Counted from the stretch's first letter, positions 45,101 through 53,294 are shown. The stretch is DNA of 64,000 bases from Pseudomonas sp. HS6 (GCF_023375815.1 NZ_CP067412.1:3720001-3784000); one strand, 5' to 3'. Notes: generated from the sequence alone by a model not told the origin. A program made the numbers and translations.

Positions 45101-45198
45101 ACCGCTGCCGCACCGGGCGTCTCACGGCAGTAGGACACAGAAGCAATGTCCAGTCCTCGCGGATCCAGTACCGAGACAGTTGGCGTGTTCTTATGCAT
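42193..45198 (-). CDS. TccC-like RHS-repeat toxin with a distinct C-terminal domain
   Basis: A 1001-residue protein whose first ~655 residues follow the C subunit (TccC) of Tc insecticidal toxin complexes: NTPTVSVLDPRGLDIASVSY at the start, YD/RHS repeats (RYNALGERISLEDASGNVQF, NQKVEPTSTYTYNSLYQLIA), and the RHS core end YAGQERDATGLYCYGQRYYA, DPAGVVDGLNLYAMVRGNPV. That core forms a shell in known TccC proteins and releases the last domain by self-cleavage. The usual W-x-GRW before SxDPAG is changed to WWMCW. Residues ~656-1001 are Ala/Gly-rich with hydrophobic runs, ending near GQRKYSRSQLHY; I do not recognise an enzyme. No TcdA, TcdB, VgrG or small immunity gene is near, so it is an orphan. 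A shared-type palindrome lies upstream. Confidence 0.9.
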   Translation of the reverse strand: MHKNTPTVSVLDPRGLDIASVSYCRETPGAAAVSRTHRQAYNAAGQATVSCDPRLYAHIGTDPDARPNLTTVHSLTGVTLHSDSVDSGRRWTLPGVAGQSLSNWDGQQTQIQTVHDLLMRPTRIIELADGMPARNRAFYTYGDNTPTLALHNQCGQLIRLDDDAGTLHFPAFALTGGDTTQTRHFLEKLDEPDWPIAEANRDLLHETGSGATTRTRYNALGERISLEDASGNVQFSDMDVAGQLNRVRLKLAGQMDESVLLRDIEYSAGGQIHRQVAGNGVISESRYNPQSGHLMEIKAGVAGQPPLQHLTYSYDRMGNILDINDLAQPTRFFRNQKVEPTSTYTYNSLYQLIAATGWQRINTQNGPQEPAFGSPADPGQLENYRQSYSYDPGGNLTTVVHVAASHSWTQRMAISRYSNRGLTQNPDGSLPSEAEIVAGFDPNGNKRLLQPGQDLSWTPSNRLRQVDQVVREDGPNDSERYIYDVGGQRKRKLRLVHSGASIHTHETRYLPDLTRRETPGESMSVKLVQAGRCAVEVLHWTRGGPGADLFQYSLSNHLGSSLLMLDQHANIISQEHYYPHGGTCWWAGPDKVQASYKTRRYAGQERDATGLYCYGQRYYAPWWMCWISADPAGVVDGLNLYAMVRGNPVRFVDLQGLAGLDTVAAVGATAARDLPSALIAAAVQYAVAGFLSPMSVAVTAVGATAGAITGGISGYASANWARSALHMDDPDSWGPLLAQVSGAAMGAALGAAPSLLGMLDPKGNTAAVAQIGSAFGTVFRELTAQHFANAGPSNPSVGRADFVTGAASMGVVGAIGGAVGYGSSALFGAQPVGKALQSIIGASTSTGLGAGGASAVRGLSGTPTKPSKGTPATFDPKKAVVGYSSRHFFSSLGQIANFTATQIPGYSTLDANTKAAVSRAISSAIGDLRSTFVTTATPGLSGVLGQNNYDVEKAKADVGITQENVPTSSSAAYDPAATEIFYIASETTRGQRKYSRSQLHY

Positions 45199-45237
45199 GT
45201 GAACAGCTTCCCTGAAGCGTTTCGTATCGCAGCAGTT

Positions 45238-45280
45238 AGTGCCGAGTCGAACATTTGCGTCAACTGTCAGAACTTACAGG
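45238..45280 (-). promoter_or_regulatory. Palindrome and conserved block upstream of the TccC-like gene
   Basis: On the minus strand: CCTGTAA, GTTC, TGACAGT, then 19 bp, then GGCACT, about 40-82 bp before the gene. It matches the layout before the three-repeat protein gene (4267-4310). The left arm is imperfect here. Confidence 0.5.
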
Positions 45281-45415
45281 TTCAGTCTGTTTTCCGACGG
45301 GCTGCAGGATATCGATGAAACAACGTTGTCATCATTCCTGGCAGTAACGGTCATTGCTGTCGGGCGCCGTCTTACGGACAATCAACGCCTGTTTACCGCT
45401 CATGGATCTACCGGT

Positions 45416-46222
45416 ATGTCGCAACCGATCTTTTTCGCCCACGCCAACGGGTTCCCGTCGGGCACCTACGGCAAGCTGTTCTCGGCGCTGGCGCCGGAGT
45501 TCCGGGTGACGCATCTGGAGCAGCATGCCCACGATCCGCGTTTTCCGGCGGGTGACAACTGGTACCACCTGGTCGACGAGCTGATCCATCACCTGCAACA
45601 ACAGGACGAACCGGTGTGGGGCGTTGGCCATTCCTTCGGCGGAATGCTGCATCTGCACGCCGCGCTGCGTTGCCCGGAGCTGTATCGCGGGGTGGTGATG
45701 CTCGATTCGCCAGTGCTGACCCGTACTGATCAATGGGTGATACGAGCTGCCAAGCGCTTTGGCTTCATCGATAAACTGACCCCGGCCGGTCGCACATTGG
45801 GGCGGCGCGAAGAGTTTGCTGACCTCGACAGCGCTCGCAGTTACTTTGCCGGCAAGACCCTGTTCCGCGCATTCGATCCCGAGTGCTTCGACGCCTACCT
45901 GCAACATGGCTTGCACAAGGTCGGCGACAAGTTGCGCCTTCGCTTCGATCCCGCCACCGAAATCAGCATCTATCGCGGCGTGCCACACACCAGTCCCGGG
46001 CGCACCCGGCAGCTTCAGGTGCCGCTGGCGGTGGTGCGCGGGCACAAGAGTCGCGTGGTGATGAACCATCACACTCGCTTCGTCGGTCGTCTGCCTCAGG
46101 GCGAGTCGCTGACAGTGCCTGGCGGTCACATGTTTCCGCTCGAACGCCCGCAGGACACCGCGCAGTTGCTGAAAAAACTGTTCACTCGCTGGGAAAACCG
46201 CCAGCACAAGGATTGCGCATGA
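45416..46222 (+). CDS. Alpha/beta hydrolase
   Basis: A 268-residue hydrolase. The oxyanion and nucleophile blocks are FAHANGFPSGTYGKLFSALA and VGHSFGGMLHLHAAL, with the serine in GHSFGG. The final histidine is in VPGGHMFPLERP. The substrate is unknown; the lid region (LFRAFDPECFDAYLQHGLHK) is short. The ATG at 45416 gives the family N-terminus, but no good ribosome site is seen. The next hydrolase gene overlaps by 4 bp. In Pseudomonas this pair is usually found as one unit. Confidence 0.88.
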   Translation: MSQPIFFAHANGFPSGTYGKLFSALAPEFRVTHLEQHAHDPRFPAGDNWYHLVDELIHHLQQQDEPVWGVGHSFGGMLHLHAALRCPELYRGVVMLDSPVLTRTDQWVIRAAKRFGFIDKLTPAGRTLGRREEFADLDSARSYFAGKTLFRAFDPECFDAYLQHGLHKVGDKLRLRFDPATEISIYRGVPHTSPGRTRQLQVPLAVVRGHKSRVVMNHHTRFVGRLPQGESLTVPGGHMFPLERPQDTAQLLKKLFTRWENRQHKDCA

Positions 46223-47073
46223 GCCCGGCGGTCGAAGAGGTGCGCCTGAGCCTGCCGCATATCGAACTGGCGGCGCATCTTTTCGGCCCTGAAGACGGGT
46301 TGCCGGTGATTGCCCTGCACGGCTGGCTGGACAACGCCAACAGCTTCGCCCGTCTGGCCCCTCAACTGAAAGGCTTGCGCATTGTTGCGCTGGACATGGC
46401 CGGTCACGGTCACTCGGGACATCGTCCGGTCGGCGCGGGTTACGCGTTGTGGGATTACGCCCATGATGTGCTGCAAGTAGCGGAACAGCTAGGCTGGAAG
46501 CGCTTCGGCCTGCTCGGGCATTCGCTGGGGGCGATAGTTTCGCTGGTGCTGGCAGGGTCGATGCCGGAGCGCATTACCCATCTGGCGTTGATCGACGGAG
46601 TGATCCCGCCGACGGATAAAGGCGAAAACGCCGCCGAGCGCCTGGGCATGGCCCTGCAGGCGCAGCTTGATCTTCGGGAAAAACGCAAACCGGTCTACAA
46701 CACCCTCGACCGGGCCATCGAAGCGCGCATGAAAGGCCTGGTGGCGGTTAGCCGTGAAGCCGCCGAACTGCTGGCGCAACGTGGCCTGATGCCAGTGCCC
46801 GGCGGTTACACCTGGCGCACCGACAACCGTCTGACCCTGCCATCGCCATTGCGTCTGACTCAGGAGCAGGCGATGGCCTTCATCCAGCGCATTGCCTGTC
46901 CGACGCAATTGGTGGTGGCGGCCGACGGTATGCTGGCCAAACATCCCGAGTTGCTGGAGCGTCTACCCTTTAACCGGGAACAGCTGCCGGGCGGGCACCA
47001 TCTGCACCTGAATGACGAGTCGGGTGCAGTCCTTGTCGCAGACTGTTTCAATCGGTTCTTCGCCATTCCTTGA
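46219..47073 (+). CDS. Alpha/beta hydrolase
   Basis: A 284-residue serine hydrolase. Blocks: ALHGWLDNANSFARLAPQL for the oxyanion region, LDMAGHGHSGHRPVG, the nucleophile in LLGHSLGAIVSLVLAG, and the C-terminal histidine in LPGGHHLHL. The sequence is of the esterase/haloperoxidase-like group; the substrate is not evident. Start ATG overlaps the stop of the preceding hydrolase (ATGA), so the two are coupled. Both are followed by a separate DUF4892 gene. Confidence 0.88.
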   Translation: MSPAVEEVRLSLPHIELAAHLFGPEDGLPVIALHGWLDNANSFARLAPQLKGLRIVALDMAGHGHSGHRPVGAGYALWDYAHDVLQVAEQLGWKRFGLLGHSLGAIVSLVLAGSMPERITHLALIDGVIPPTDKGENAAERLGMALQAQLDLREKRKPVYNTLDRAIEARMKGLVAVSREAAELLAQRGLMPVPGGYTWRTDNRLTLPSPLRLTQEQAMAFIQRIACPTQLVVAADGMLAKHPELLERLPFNREQLPGGHHLHLNDESGAVLVADCFNRFFAIP

Positions 47074-47188
47074 CTTGCTCCGGGCAACTGTCGAGGCTGG
47101 GCGGGTTGAAATGGGAGACAACTACAATGGATTTCTACACCGCTGCGAACCCGAATAGCCAGAAAGGCGCCCCGGCCATGCCGATCCG

Positions 47189-48007
47189 ATGAGCCTGTCC
47201 ATGCGATCTTTCAGTCTGCTGGCGCTGTGCTGTTTCAGTCCCGTGTTGCTCGCTGCCGACCTGCCGGGCAGCCAGGATCTGCCGATCGTGCCGCGTCTGG
47301 CCGACGCGCAGATCGTCGACTATCGCCCTCCCGTGGAACTGGAGCGGATTTACCCGATGGGCTCGATCCGCAAGATCAGCGGCCAGTTGCGTTTCGACGG
47401 CCAGGTCGGCGCCCGTGGGCAAACCACCTCGGTCACTTACGAGTTACCGCCTGAACATTCCGCCAATGAAGCTTTCACCGTCGCTCGCGAGGCCCTGCAA
47501 AAACAGGACGCCGAGCTGTTGTTCTGGTGTCAGGCCAGGGATTGCGGCGAAAGCAGCCTGTGGGCCAACGAAGTGTTCGGCAATGCCAAGCTGTACGGTG
47601 CCGACGAGCAGCAGGCCTATCTATTGCTGAGGCTGGCGGCGCCTCGCGACAACACGCTGGTGGCGCTTTACAGCATCACTCGCGGCAATCGCAAAGCCTA
47701 TCTGCATGTCGAGCAATTCGAGGCCGCCACGCCTCTGGGTGATTTGCTGCCGACTTCTGCGACTCTGTTGCGACAGTTGAAAGACACCGGTGAGCTGAAG
47801 TTGCCGAAACTGGCCGGCGATCCCGATGAGACCTGGCTGCGTCTGCTGTCCCGTGGCCTGAATCTCGACACCACGTTGCGGGTCACGGTCTCCGGGCCCA
47901 AGGCCGAGGCCTGGCGTCAGGCACTGATCACGCAAGGTGTGCGCGCGGCACGGATGGAAACCGGCAATGTCGAAGGCGCCGGCCTGCGCATCGATCTGTT
48001 GCGATAA
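47189..48007 (+). CDS. DUF4892 exported protein
   Basis: A 272-residue protein with a signal peptide (SLLALCCFSPVLLAADLPGS region), so it is periplasmic or secreted. The conserved body starts DLPIVPRLADAQIVDYRPP and includes a segment with two cysteines, FWCQARDCGESSLWANEVFG, that could form a disulphide. DUF4892 has no established function. The start is uncertain: an ATG four codons downstream (MRSFSLL) gives a more standard signal peptide. It lies between the hydrolase pair and an AI-2E transporter gene on the same strand. Confidence 0.85.
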   Translation: MSLSMRSFSLLALCCFSPVLLAADLPGSQDLPIVPRLADAQIVDYRPPVELERIYPMGSIRKISGQLRFDGQVGARGQTTSVTYELPPEHSANEAFTVAREALQKQDAELLFWCQARDCGESSLWANEVFGNAKLYGADEQQAYLLLRLAAPRDNTLVALYSITRGNRKAYLHVEQFEAATPLGDLLPTSATLLRQLKDTGELKLPKLAGDPDETWLRLLSRGLNLDTTLRVTVSGPKAEAWRQALITQGVRAARMETGNVEGAGLRIDLLR

Positions 48008-48076
48008 GGTGTCTCTGGCGGACACGCCCGGCGTGTTCGCCTACTCTTTGCCTGACTGACTTTTTCGAGATTTCAC

Positions 48077-49129
48077 ATGCCCAATAATGATCGTCTGCTG
48101 GTGCAGATCCTGTTGCTGGTGCTGTTCGGTGCCAGTTTCTGGGTGATGGCGCCGTTCTGGTCGGCGCTGTTCTGGGGAGCGGTGCTGGCGTTCGCCAGTT
48201 GGCCGTTGATGCGCCTGCTGACCCGTTGGCTCGGCGGCCGCGAATCTCTGGCGGCAGGTATCCTGACCCTGGGCTGGATGCTGCTGGTGGCGGCACCGCT
48301 GGTATGGCTGGGGTTCAACCTGGCCGATCACGTGCGCGATGCCACGGTGTTCATCAAGGATGTGCAGGTCGACGGTCTGCCGGAAGCGCCGGCCTGGCTC
48401 GGCACGATTCCGCTGGTGGGGGAGCGGCTGGTCGGGTTCTGGAACAGTGTCGATCAGCAGGGCGCAGCGCTGATGGTGTCGATCAAGCCCTATCTGGGAC
48501 AGGTCGGTAACTGGCTGCTGGCGCGCAGCGCGCAGATCGGCGGCGGGATTCTCGAGCTGACCCTGAGCATTGTCTTCGTGTTCTTTTTCTACCGTGACGG
48601 GCCGCGGCTGGCGGCGTTCGTGCACAGCCTGCTGGAGCGCTTGATCGGTGATCGCGCCGGGTATTACATCGAGCTGGTGGCCGGCACCGTGCAGCGGGTG
48701 GTGAACGGGGTGATCGGTACGGCGGCGGCGCAGGCGATTCTGGCGCTGATCGGGTTCCTGATTGCCGGGGTGCCGGGGGCTTTGGTGCTGGGGATCGTGA
48801 CGTTCCTGCTCAGCCTGATTCCGATGGGGCCGCCGCTGGTGTGGATTCCGGCCACGGCGTGGCTGGCCTGGAAGGGCGAGTACGGGATGGCGGTGTTTCT
48901 CGGGATCTGGGGGACGTTTGTCATCAGTGGGGTGGATAACGTGCTCAAGCCGTATCTGATCAGCCGTGGCGGGAATCTGCCTTTGGTGATTGTGTTGCTC
49001 GGGGTGTTTGGCGGGTTGATTGCGTTTGGGTTTATCGGGTTGTTTATCGGGCCTACGCTTTTGGCTGTTGCTTATAGTTTGTTGACGGATTGGAGCAAAA
49101 GTCAGGGGCGGGTTGAGGATCGGCGTTGA
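48077..49129 (+). CDS. AI-2E (PerM) family transporter
   Basis: A 350-residue inner-membrane protein with about eight hydrophobic segments, beginning LLVQILLLVLFGASFWVMAP. The conserved C-terminal block GTAAAQAILALIGFLIAGVP and SLIPMGPPLVWIPATAWL identify the AI-2E/PerM family. Members export various small molecules or, in other lineages, act as cation/proton antiporters; autoinducer transport cannot be assumed. No ribosome site is strong. The dispersed repeat starts right after the stop. Confidence 0.9.
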   Translation: MPNNDRLLVQILLLVLFGASFWVMAPFWSALFWGAVLAFASWPLMRLLTRWLGGRESLAAGILTLGWMLLVAAPLVWLGFNLADHVRDATVFIKDVQVDGLPEAPAWLGTIPLVGERLVGFWNSVDQQGAALMVSIKPYLGQVGNWLLARSAQIGGGILELTLSIVFVFFFYRDGPRLAAFVHSLLERLIGDRAGYYIELVAGTVQRVVNGVIGTAAAQAILALIGFLIAGVPGALVLGIVTFLLSLIPMGPPLVWIPATAWLAWKGEYGMAVFLGIWGTFVISGVDNVLKPYLISRGGNLPLVIVLLGVFGGLIAFGFIGLFIGPTLLAVAYSLLTDWSKSQGRVEDRR

Positions 49130-49465
49130 CGGTGGGCCTTGGCGGCCTTTGGGCCGGCCAGGCTCTGGGTTGTTTTGGGTGAATATCCGTTTCTTCGGTA
49201 ACGGCGGCTTATGGTTTCGCCCTTACGGCGACTCACTTTTTTACAAGCGCCTAAAAAAGTAAGCAAAAAACGCTCGCCCCGGCGTTCGGCCCTCGCAGGC
49301 TCGGGTTCCTTCGCTCCGGAGTCCCTCCGGGGGCATCGACTTCGTCGATGAGTTCGGCTTCGCCGCACGGCACTACGTGCCAATCCCTGGATGAACACCT
49401 CCACTCAGCCTTCCGAAGGGGCGGGTGGATCAAGATCAAAAGCGTTGTCGAGCTAACGCTCATCC
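49130..49465. repeat. Dispersed ~335-bp repeat, copy 1
   Basis: The whole intergenic stretch after the AI-2E gene matches, block by block, the stretch after the chemoreceptor gene (58951-59312): GGCGGCCTTTGGG, GGGTGAATATCCGTT, GGTTTCGCCCTTACGGCGA, CTCCACTCAGCCTTCCGA and GAGCTAACGCTCAT occur in the same order. No convincing gene is inside it. Confidence 0.85.
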
Positions 49466-49480
49466 TGTTTTTGGATTACC

Positions 49481-50338
49481 TCACGTCGCCACATTCAAAT
49501 ACTTGCCCACCGACGCCGCACTATCGAGCGAATACTGCTTGCTCAGATTGGCAATCATCCGGTTCAACGCTTCAGTCGTGGTTTGAGTAGTACTGGCAGT
49601 CTGTTCATCGCTCGGACGCTGGTGTCCCGCCTGCAACGCGGCCTTCAATTCATCACTGCTCACGCCACCACTGCTGTCGCTATCCAGCACCTTGAGCAAC
49701 GCCGCGCTGGTGTCGCTGCTGTTCGACGAGGTGCTGTCGCTGGCCTGCAACGCACTGCTCAACTCGGTCGCCGTCACATTTCCATCGCCGTCCGCATCAA
49801 GCTGGCTGAACAGTTCGTCACTGGAAACCCGAGGTGGCGGCGGTGGTGGCGGGGTGAGGCTGGCGGTGAGTTCGTCCTGGCTGACGATGCCGTCTTTGTT
49901 CTTGTCGAGAGCGGAGAAGATTTTGCTGCTGTCGGCGGTGCTGCCGGCGCTGGTCAGGCCGCTGCTCAGTTCGTCGCCGCTGATGGCGCCGTCGCCGTCG
50001 GTGTCCAGGGCTTTGATCAGGGCGTCGGCCAGGTCGGTGTTGGGGGCCTGGTCGTGATCGGGTGGCGGTGGTGGCGCCATGGCGGCCATTTCGTCGGCGC
50101 TGAGGCTGCCGCTGCTGTCGCTGTCCAGGTCGCCAAACTGTTTGCTCAGGTTGACCAGCAAACCGTCGTTGGATTTTTGCGACAGGGCGCTGTTCAGTTC
50201 GTCCTGATCCACCGCGCCGTCGCCGTTGCTGTCGAGTTTGGCGAACAGTTCTTTCTGCAGTTGCTGACTGCGGGCGTTTTGCGTGGTGGTGCTGCTGGTG
50301 CTGGTGTAGCTCGTGTAGTTGCTCACGCTACCGATCAT
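49481..50338 (-). CDS. Six-EF-hand protein with polyproline linkers
   Basis: A 285-residue acidic protein. Six calcium-binding EF-hand loops are readable: DSNGDGAVDQDE, DSDSSGSLSADE, DTDGDGAISGDE, DKNKDGIVSQDE, DADGDGNVTATE and DSDSSGGVSSDE. They are arranged as three pairs separated by PPPPP linkers. The second and sixth loops have serine at positions where a canonical loop has Asp/Asn and Gly, so they may bind weakly. There is no signal peptide. The protein resembles the XopAW/calcium-binding group of Pseudomonas and Xanthomonas; calcium sensing is likely, secretion is unproven. The start ATG is followed by a Ser/Thr-rich stretch. It is next to a two-component pair but separated by ~110 bp. 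Confidence 0.9.
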   Translation of the reverse strand: MIGSVSNYTSYTSTSSTTTQNARSQQLQKELFAKLDSNGDGAVDQDELNSALSQKSNDGLLVNLSKQFGDLDSDSSGSLSADEMAAMAPPPPPDHDQAPNTDLADALIKALDTDGDGAISGDELSSGLTSAGSTADSSKIFSALDKNKDGIVSQDELTASLTPPPPPPPRVSSDELFSQLDADGDGNVTATELSSALQASDSTSSNSSDTSAALLKVLDSDSSGGVSSDELKAALQAGHQRPSDEQTASTTQTTTEALNRMIANLSKQYSLDSAASVGKYLNVAT

Positions 50339-50448
50339 TGGGCTCTCTCCTTGGGCTGGAAAACCGGTTTGTGTACCGGCTTATGCAGCGTCAAGGCGCG
50401 AGGTGTCGTGGGTATGTGGATTTTGTACCGGGCGGTACACAGTCGGCT

Positions 50449-51498
50449 TCAGTGGCGGGGCAGGCGAATGACGGCGGTGAGGCCGCCGCCGGGGGTTTCT
50501 TCGAGGTTGAGTTGTCCGCCCTGGCGTTGCGCGGCTTCACGGGCGATGGTCATGCCCAGGCCGACGCCGCCGGAGTTGCGGTTGCGCGAGCCTTCCAGGC
50601 GGAAGAACGGTTCGAACACGGCTTCACGCTTGTCGGCGGCGATGCCCGGGCCGTGGTCGATGACGCGGATCAGCAGTTGTTCGCGCTGATCCTGCAGTTC
50701 GATGCGTGCCTGCCCGGCGTAGCGCAAGGCGTTGTCCATCAAATTGTTGATGCAGGAACGCAAGGCCATCGGCTGCACCTGCAAGGGCGCGCAGTGGCCG
50801 CTGACTTGTACATCGGCGCCCTGGTCCTGGGCGTTTTCGCACAGGGACTCGACCAGCGCCTGCACATCCATCAGTTGCAGCGCTTCGCTGGTGCGTTGTT
50901 CGTGCAGGTAGGTGAGGGTGGCGTCGAGCATGCCGATCATGTCGTTCAGGTCCTGACGCATCTGGCCTTGCAGTTTGTCGTCGTCGATCTTTTCCAGGCG
51001 CAGTTTCAGCCGCGACAGCGGTGTGCGCAGGTCATGGGAGACGGCGCCGAGCATGCGTGCGCGTTGCTGCACCTGTTCGCGAATCCGCTGCTGCATCAAA
51101 TTGAAGGTGTGCGCCGCCTGGCGTGCTTCGCGCGGACCGGATTCGTCCAATGGCGGGCTGTCGAGGTTTTCACTGAGGCGTTCGGCGGCGTTGCTCAGGC
51201 GCTGGATCGGGCGGCTCAGCAGTTTGGCGCCGTACCATGCCGCGATCATCAACGAGATGAACTGAAAGGTCAGCGGCACCAGCGGCCCGCCGAACCACGG
51301 GCGCGGAGGGCGCCGTGGGAAGCGTGAATCCGGCGGCGGCTGTTGGCCGTCGATCCCCTCGGAAAACTCCGGAGGCGGAGGCGGTGGTGGCGGGCCGTAA
51401 TGGTGGAACCAGGCGAAAGCCAACAGGTGCGCCAGGACGATCGCCACGAACAGCACACCAAACAGGCGGCCGAACAGCGTGTCGAAGCGCGCCCGCAT
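50449..51498 (-). CDS. Sensor histidine kinase with short proline-rich periplasmic loop
   Basis: A 349-residue inner-membrane kinase. Helices at ~10-31 and ~75-93 flank a loop of only ~45 residues rich in proline (YGPPPPPPPPEFSE, then RPPRPWFGGP). HAMP follows, then the histidine in GAVSHDLRTPLSRLKL near 152 and the ATPase domain (NNLMDNALRYA, DHGPGI, GVGLGMTIARE). The sensor loop is too small for a typical ligand domain, so it may sense through the membrane or a partner. It overlaps the regulator gene by one base (TGATG), so the pair is co-translated. Confidence 0.9.
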   Translation of the reverse strand: MRARFDTLFGRLFGVLFVAIVLAHLLAFAWFHHYGPPPPPPPPEFSEGIDGQQPPPDSRFPRRPPRPWFGGPLVPLTFQFISLMIAAWYGAKLLSRPIQRLSNAAERLSENLDSPPLDESGPREARQAAHTFNLMQQRIREQVQQRARMLGAVSHDLRTPLSRLKLRLEKIDDDKLQGQMRQDLNDMIGMLDATLTYLHEQRTSEALQLMDVQALVESLCENAQDQGADVQVSGHCAPLQVQPMALRSCINNLMDNALRYAGQARIELQDQREQLLIRVIDHGPGIAADKREAVFEPFFRLEGSRNRNSGGVGLGMTIAREAAQRQGGQLNLEETPGGGLTAVIRLPRH

Positions 51499-52247
51499 CA
51501 GCCGATGTCCCGCGCGTCGAACAGGTAACCTTCACCGCGTACGGTTTTGATCAGCTGTGGGGCTTTTGGGTCGTCGCCAAGTTTTTGCCGCAGGCGCGAG
51601 ACCAGCAGGTCGATGCTGCGGTCGAAGGCTTCGATCGAGCGACCACGGGCGGCGTCCAGCAACTGTTCGCGGCTGAGTACCCGGCGCGGACGTTCGATGA
51701 ACACCCAGAGCAGGCGGAATTCGGCGTTGGACAGCGGCACGACCAGGCCATCGTCGGCGATCAACTGACGCAGGACGCTGTTCAGACGCCAGTTGTCGAA
51801 GCGAATGTTCGCACGCTGTTCGGTGCGGTCGTCGCGCACCCGACGCAGAATCGTCTGGATCCGCGCTACCAGCTCCCGGGGTTCGAACGGTTTGGCCATG
51901 TAGTCATCGGCGCCCAGTTCCAGGCCGATGATCCGGTCGGTGGGTTCGCAGCGGGCGGTGAGCATCAGGATCGGGATGTCCGATTCGGCGCGCAGCCAGC
52001 GGCACAGCGACAAACCGTCTTCGCCGGGCAGCATCAGGTCGAGCACCACCACGTCGAAATGTTCGGCCTGCATCGCCTGGCGCATGGCCGCGCCGTCGGT
52101 GACGCCGCTGGCGTGAATGTTGAAGCGGGCCAGGTAGTCGATCATCAGTTCGCGGATCGGCACGTCATCGTCGACGATCAGGGCCCGAATGCTCCAGCGC
52201 TTGTCGTCTTTCTGCTCTTCATTCACGGAGACTTGGGAGTTGTGCAT
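51498..52247 (-). CDS. OmpR-family response regulator
   Basis: A 249-residue regulator. The receiver (residues ~20-135) has VDDD, the aspartate in VVVLDLMLPGEDG and the lysine in MAKPFEP. The winged-helix domain ends LIKTVRGEGYLFDARDIG. It is the cognate partner of the kinase downstream in the operon. The start is not certain: the ATG at 52247 and one four codons upstream both lack a good ribosome site, and upstream in-frame sequence is not conserved-looking. The regulated genes are unknown; the nearby EF-hand gene is a candidate only by position. Confidence 0.88.
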   Translation of the reverse strand: MHNSQVSVNEEQKDDKRWSIRALIVDDDVPIRELMIDYLARFNIHASGVTDGAAMRQAMQAEHFDVVVLDLMLPGEDGLSLCRWLRAESDIPILMLTARCEPTDRIIGLELGADDYMAKPFEPRELVARIQTILRRVRDDRTEQRANIRFDNWRLNSVLRQLIADDGLVVPLSNAEFRLLWVFIERPRRVLSREQLLDAARGRSIEAFDRSIDLLVSRLRQKLGDDPKAPQLIKTVRGEGYLFDARDIG

Positions 52248-52542
52248 GAGGCTGTTCATCTGCCAGTAGGCCGCCAACCACAAAGATAGGCTGCGAGGTT
52301 GTGGTTTCAGCATAGGCGTCCGGCCGTGAGGCGGGAAGGGCTGCTGTAAGGACATGTTGCGGCTGGCGAGGCTAGCGCGGACGCATGTTGCCGGCGTGTC
52401 GGTTGTGTATCGGGTTAGACACAATACCCTGCAAGGCTATGCTGATCACGTCCGGCGCGACGATTTACCGATCATCGGGTGCCGCGCCGCCGCCGGTTCC
52501 GCTACAATGCGCGCCGATTTCGACTTGCCTGAGAGCCCATCC

Positions 52543-53241
52543 ATGTCCGCCTGCCAGACTCCTATCATCGTCGCCCTGGATTTCCCCACCCGTGACGCCG
52601 CACTGAAGCTGGCCGACCAGTTGGACCCGAAACTGTGCCGGGTCAAAGTGGGCAAGGAACTGTTCACCAGTTGCGCCGCGGAAATCGTCGGCACCCTGCG
52701 TGACAAGGGTTTTGAAGTATTCCTCGACCTGAAATTCCACGACATTCCCAACACCACGGCGATGGCGGTCAAGGCCGCTGCCGAGATGGGCGTGTGGATG
52801 GTCAACGTTCACTGCTCCGGCGGTCTGCGCATGATGGCGGCCTGCCGTGAAGAGCTGGACAAGCGCAGCGGCCCGCAGCCATTGCTGATCGGCGTGACCG
52901 TGCTGACCAGCATGGAACGTGAGGATCTGGCGGGTATCGGTCTGGACATCGAGCCGCAGGAGCAGGTGTTGCGCCTGGCAGCCTTGGCCGAGAAAGCCGG
53001 GATGGACGGTCTGGTGTGCTCGGCGCTGGAAGCCACGGCGCTGAAGACCGCGCACCCGTCGCTGCAACTGGTGACCCCGGGGATTCGTCCTGCCGGCAGC
53101 GCCCAGGATGACCAGCGTCGCATCCTGACCCCGCGTCAGGCACTGGATGCCGGTTCCGACTATCTGGTGATCGGCCGTCCGATCAGCCAGGCGGCGGATC
53201 CTGCCAAGGCACTGGCCTCGGTGGTTGCGGAACTGGCCTGA
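52543..53241 (+). CDS. pyrF: Orotidine 5'-phosphate decarboxylase PyrF
   Basis: A 232-residue TIM-barrel enzyme that converts OMP to UMP, last step of pyrimidine synthesis. The catalytic tetrad is readable: VALDFP, KVGKELF, and [13 protein letters not shown] with Lys-x-Asp-Ile, followed by the phosphate site [14 protein letters not shown] and [10 protein letters not shown] long in-frame region upstream is not part of the family, so the ATG at 52543 is chosen. A perfect 13-bp-stem terminator follows. Confidence 0.96.
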   Translation: MSACQTPIIVALDFPTRDAALKLADQLDPKLCRVKVGKELFTSCAAEIVGTLRDKGFEVFLDLKFHDIPNTTAMAVKAAAEMGVWMVNVHCSGGLRMMAACREELDKRSGPQPLLIGVTVLTSMEREDLAGIGLDIEPQEQVLRLAALAEKAGMDGLVCSALEATALKTAHPSLQLVTPGIRPAGSAQDDQRRILTPRQALDAGSDYLVIGRPISQAADPAKALASVVAELA

Positions 53242-53259
53242 TCGAACAGCTGAAGATTC

Positions 53260-53294
53260 AATAAAGGGAGCCCGATGGCTCCCTTTATTGTTTT
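53260..53294 (+). terminator. Bidirectional terminator between pyrF and the oxidoreductase gene
   Basis: AATAAAGGGAGCC, CGAT, GGCTCCCTTTATT: a perfect 13-bp stem followed by GTTTT; the A/T ends allow use on both strands. Confidence 0.9.

Noticed and set aside
42193..45198. RHS gene as an interbacterial polymorphic toxin with immunity gene
   Set aside because: The sequence follows TccC rather than VgrG-linked Rhs proteins, and no small gene follows; the next gene is a convergent thioesterase.
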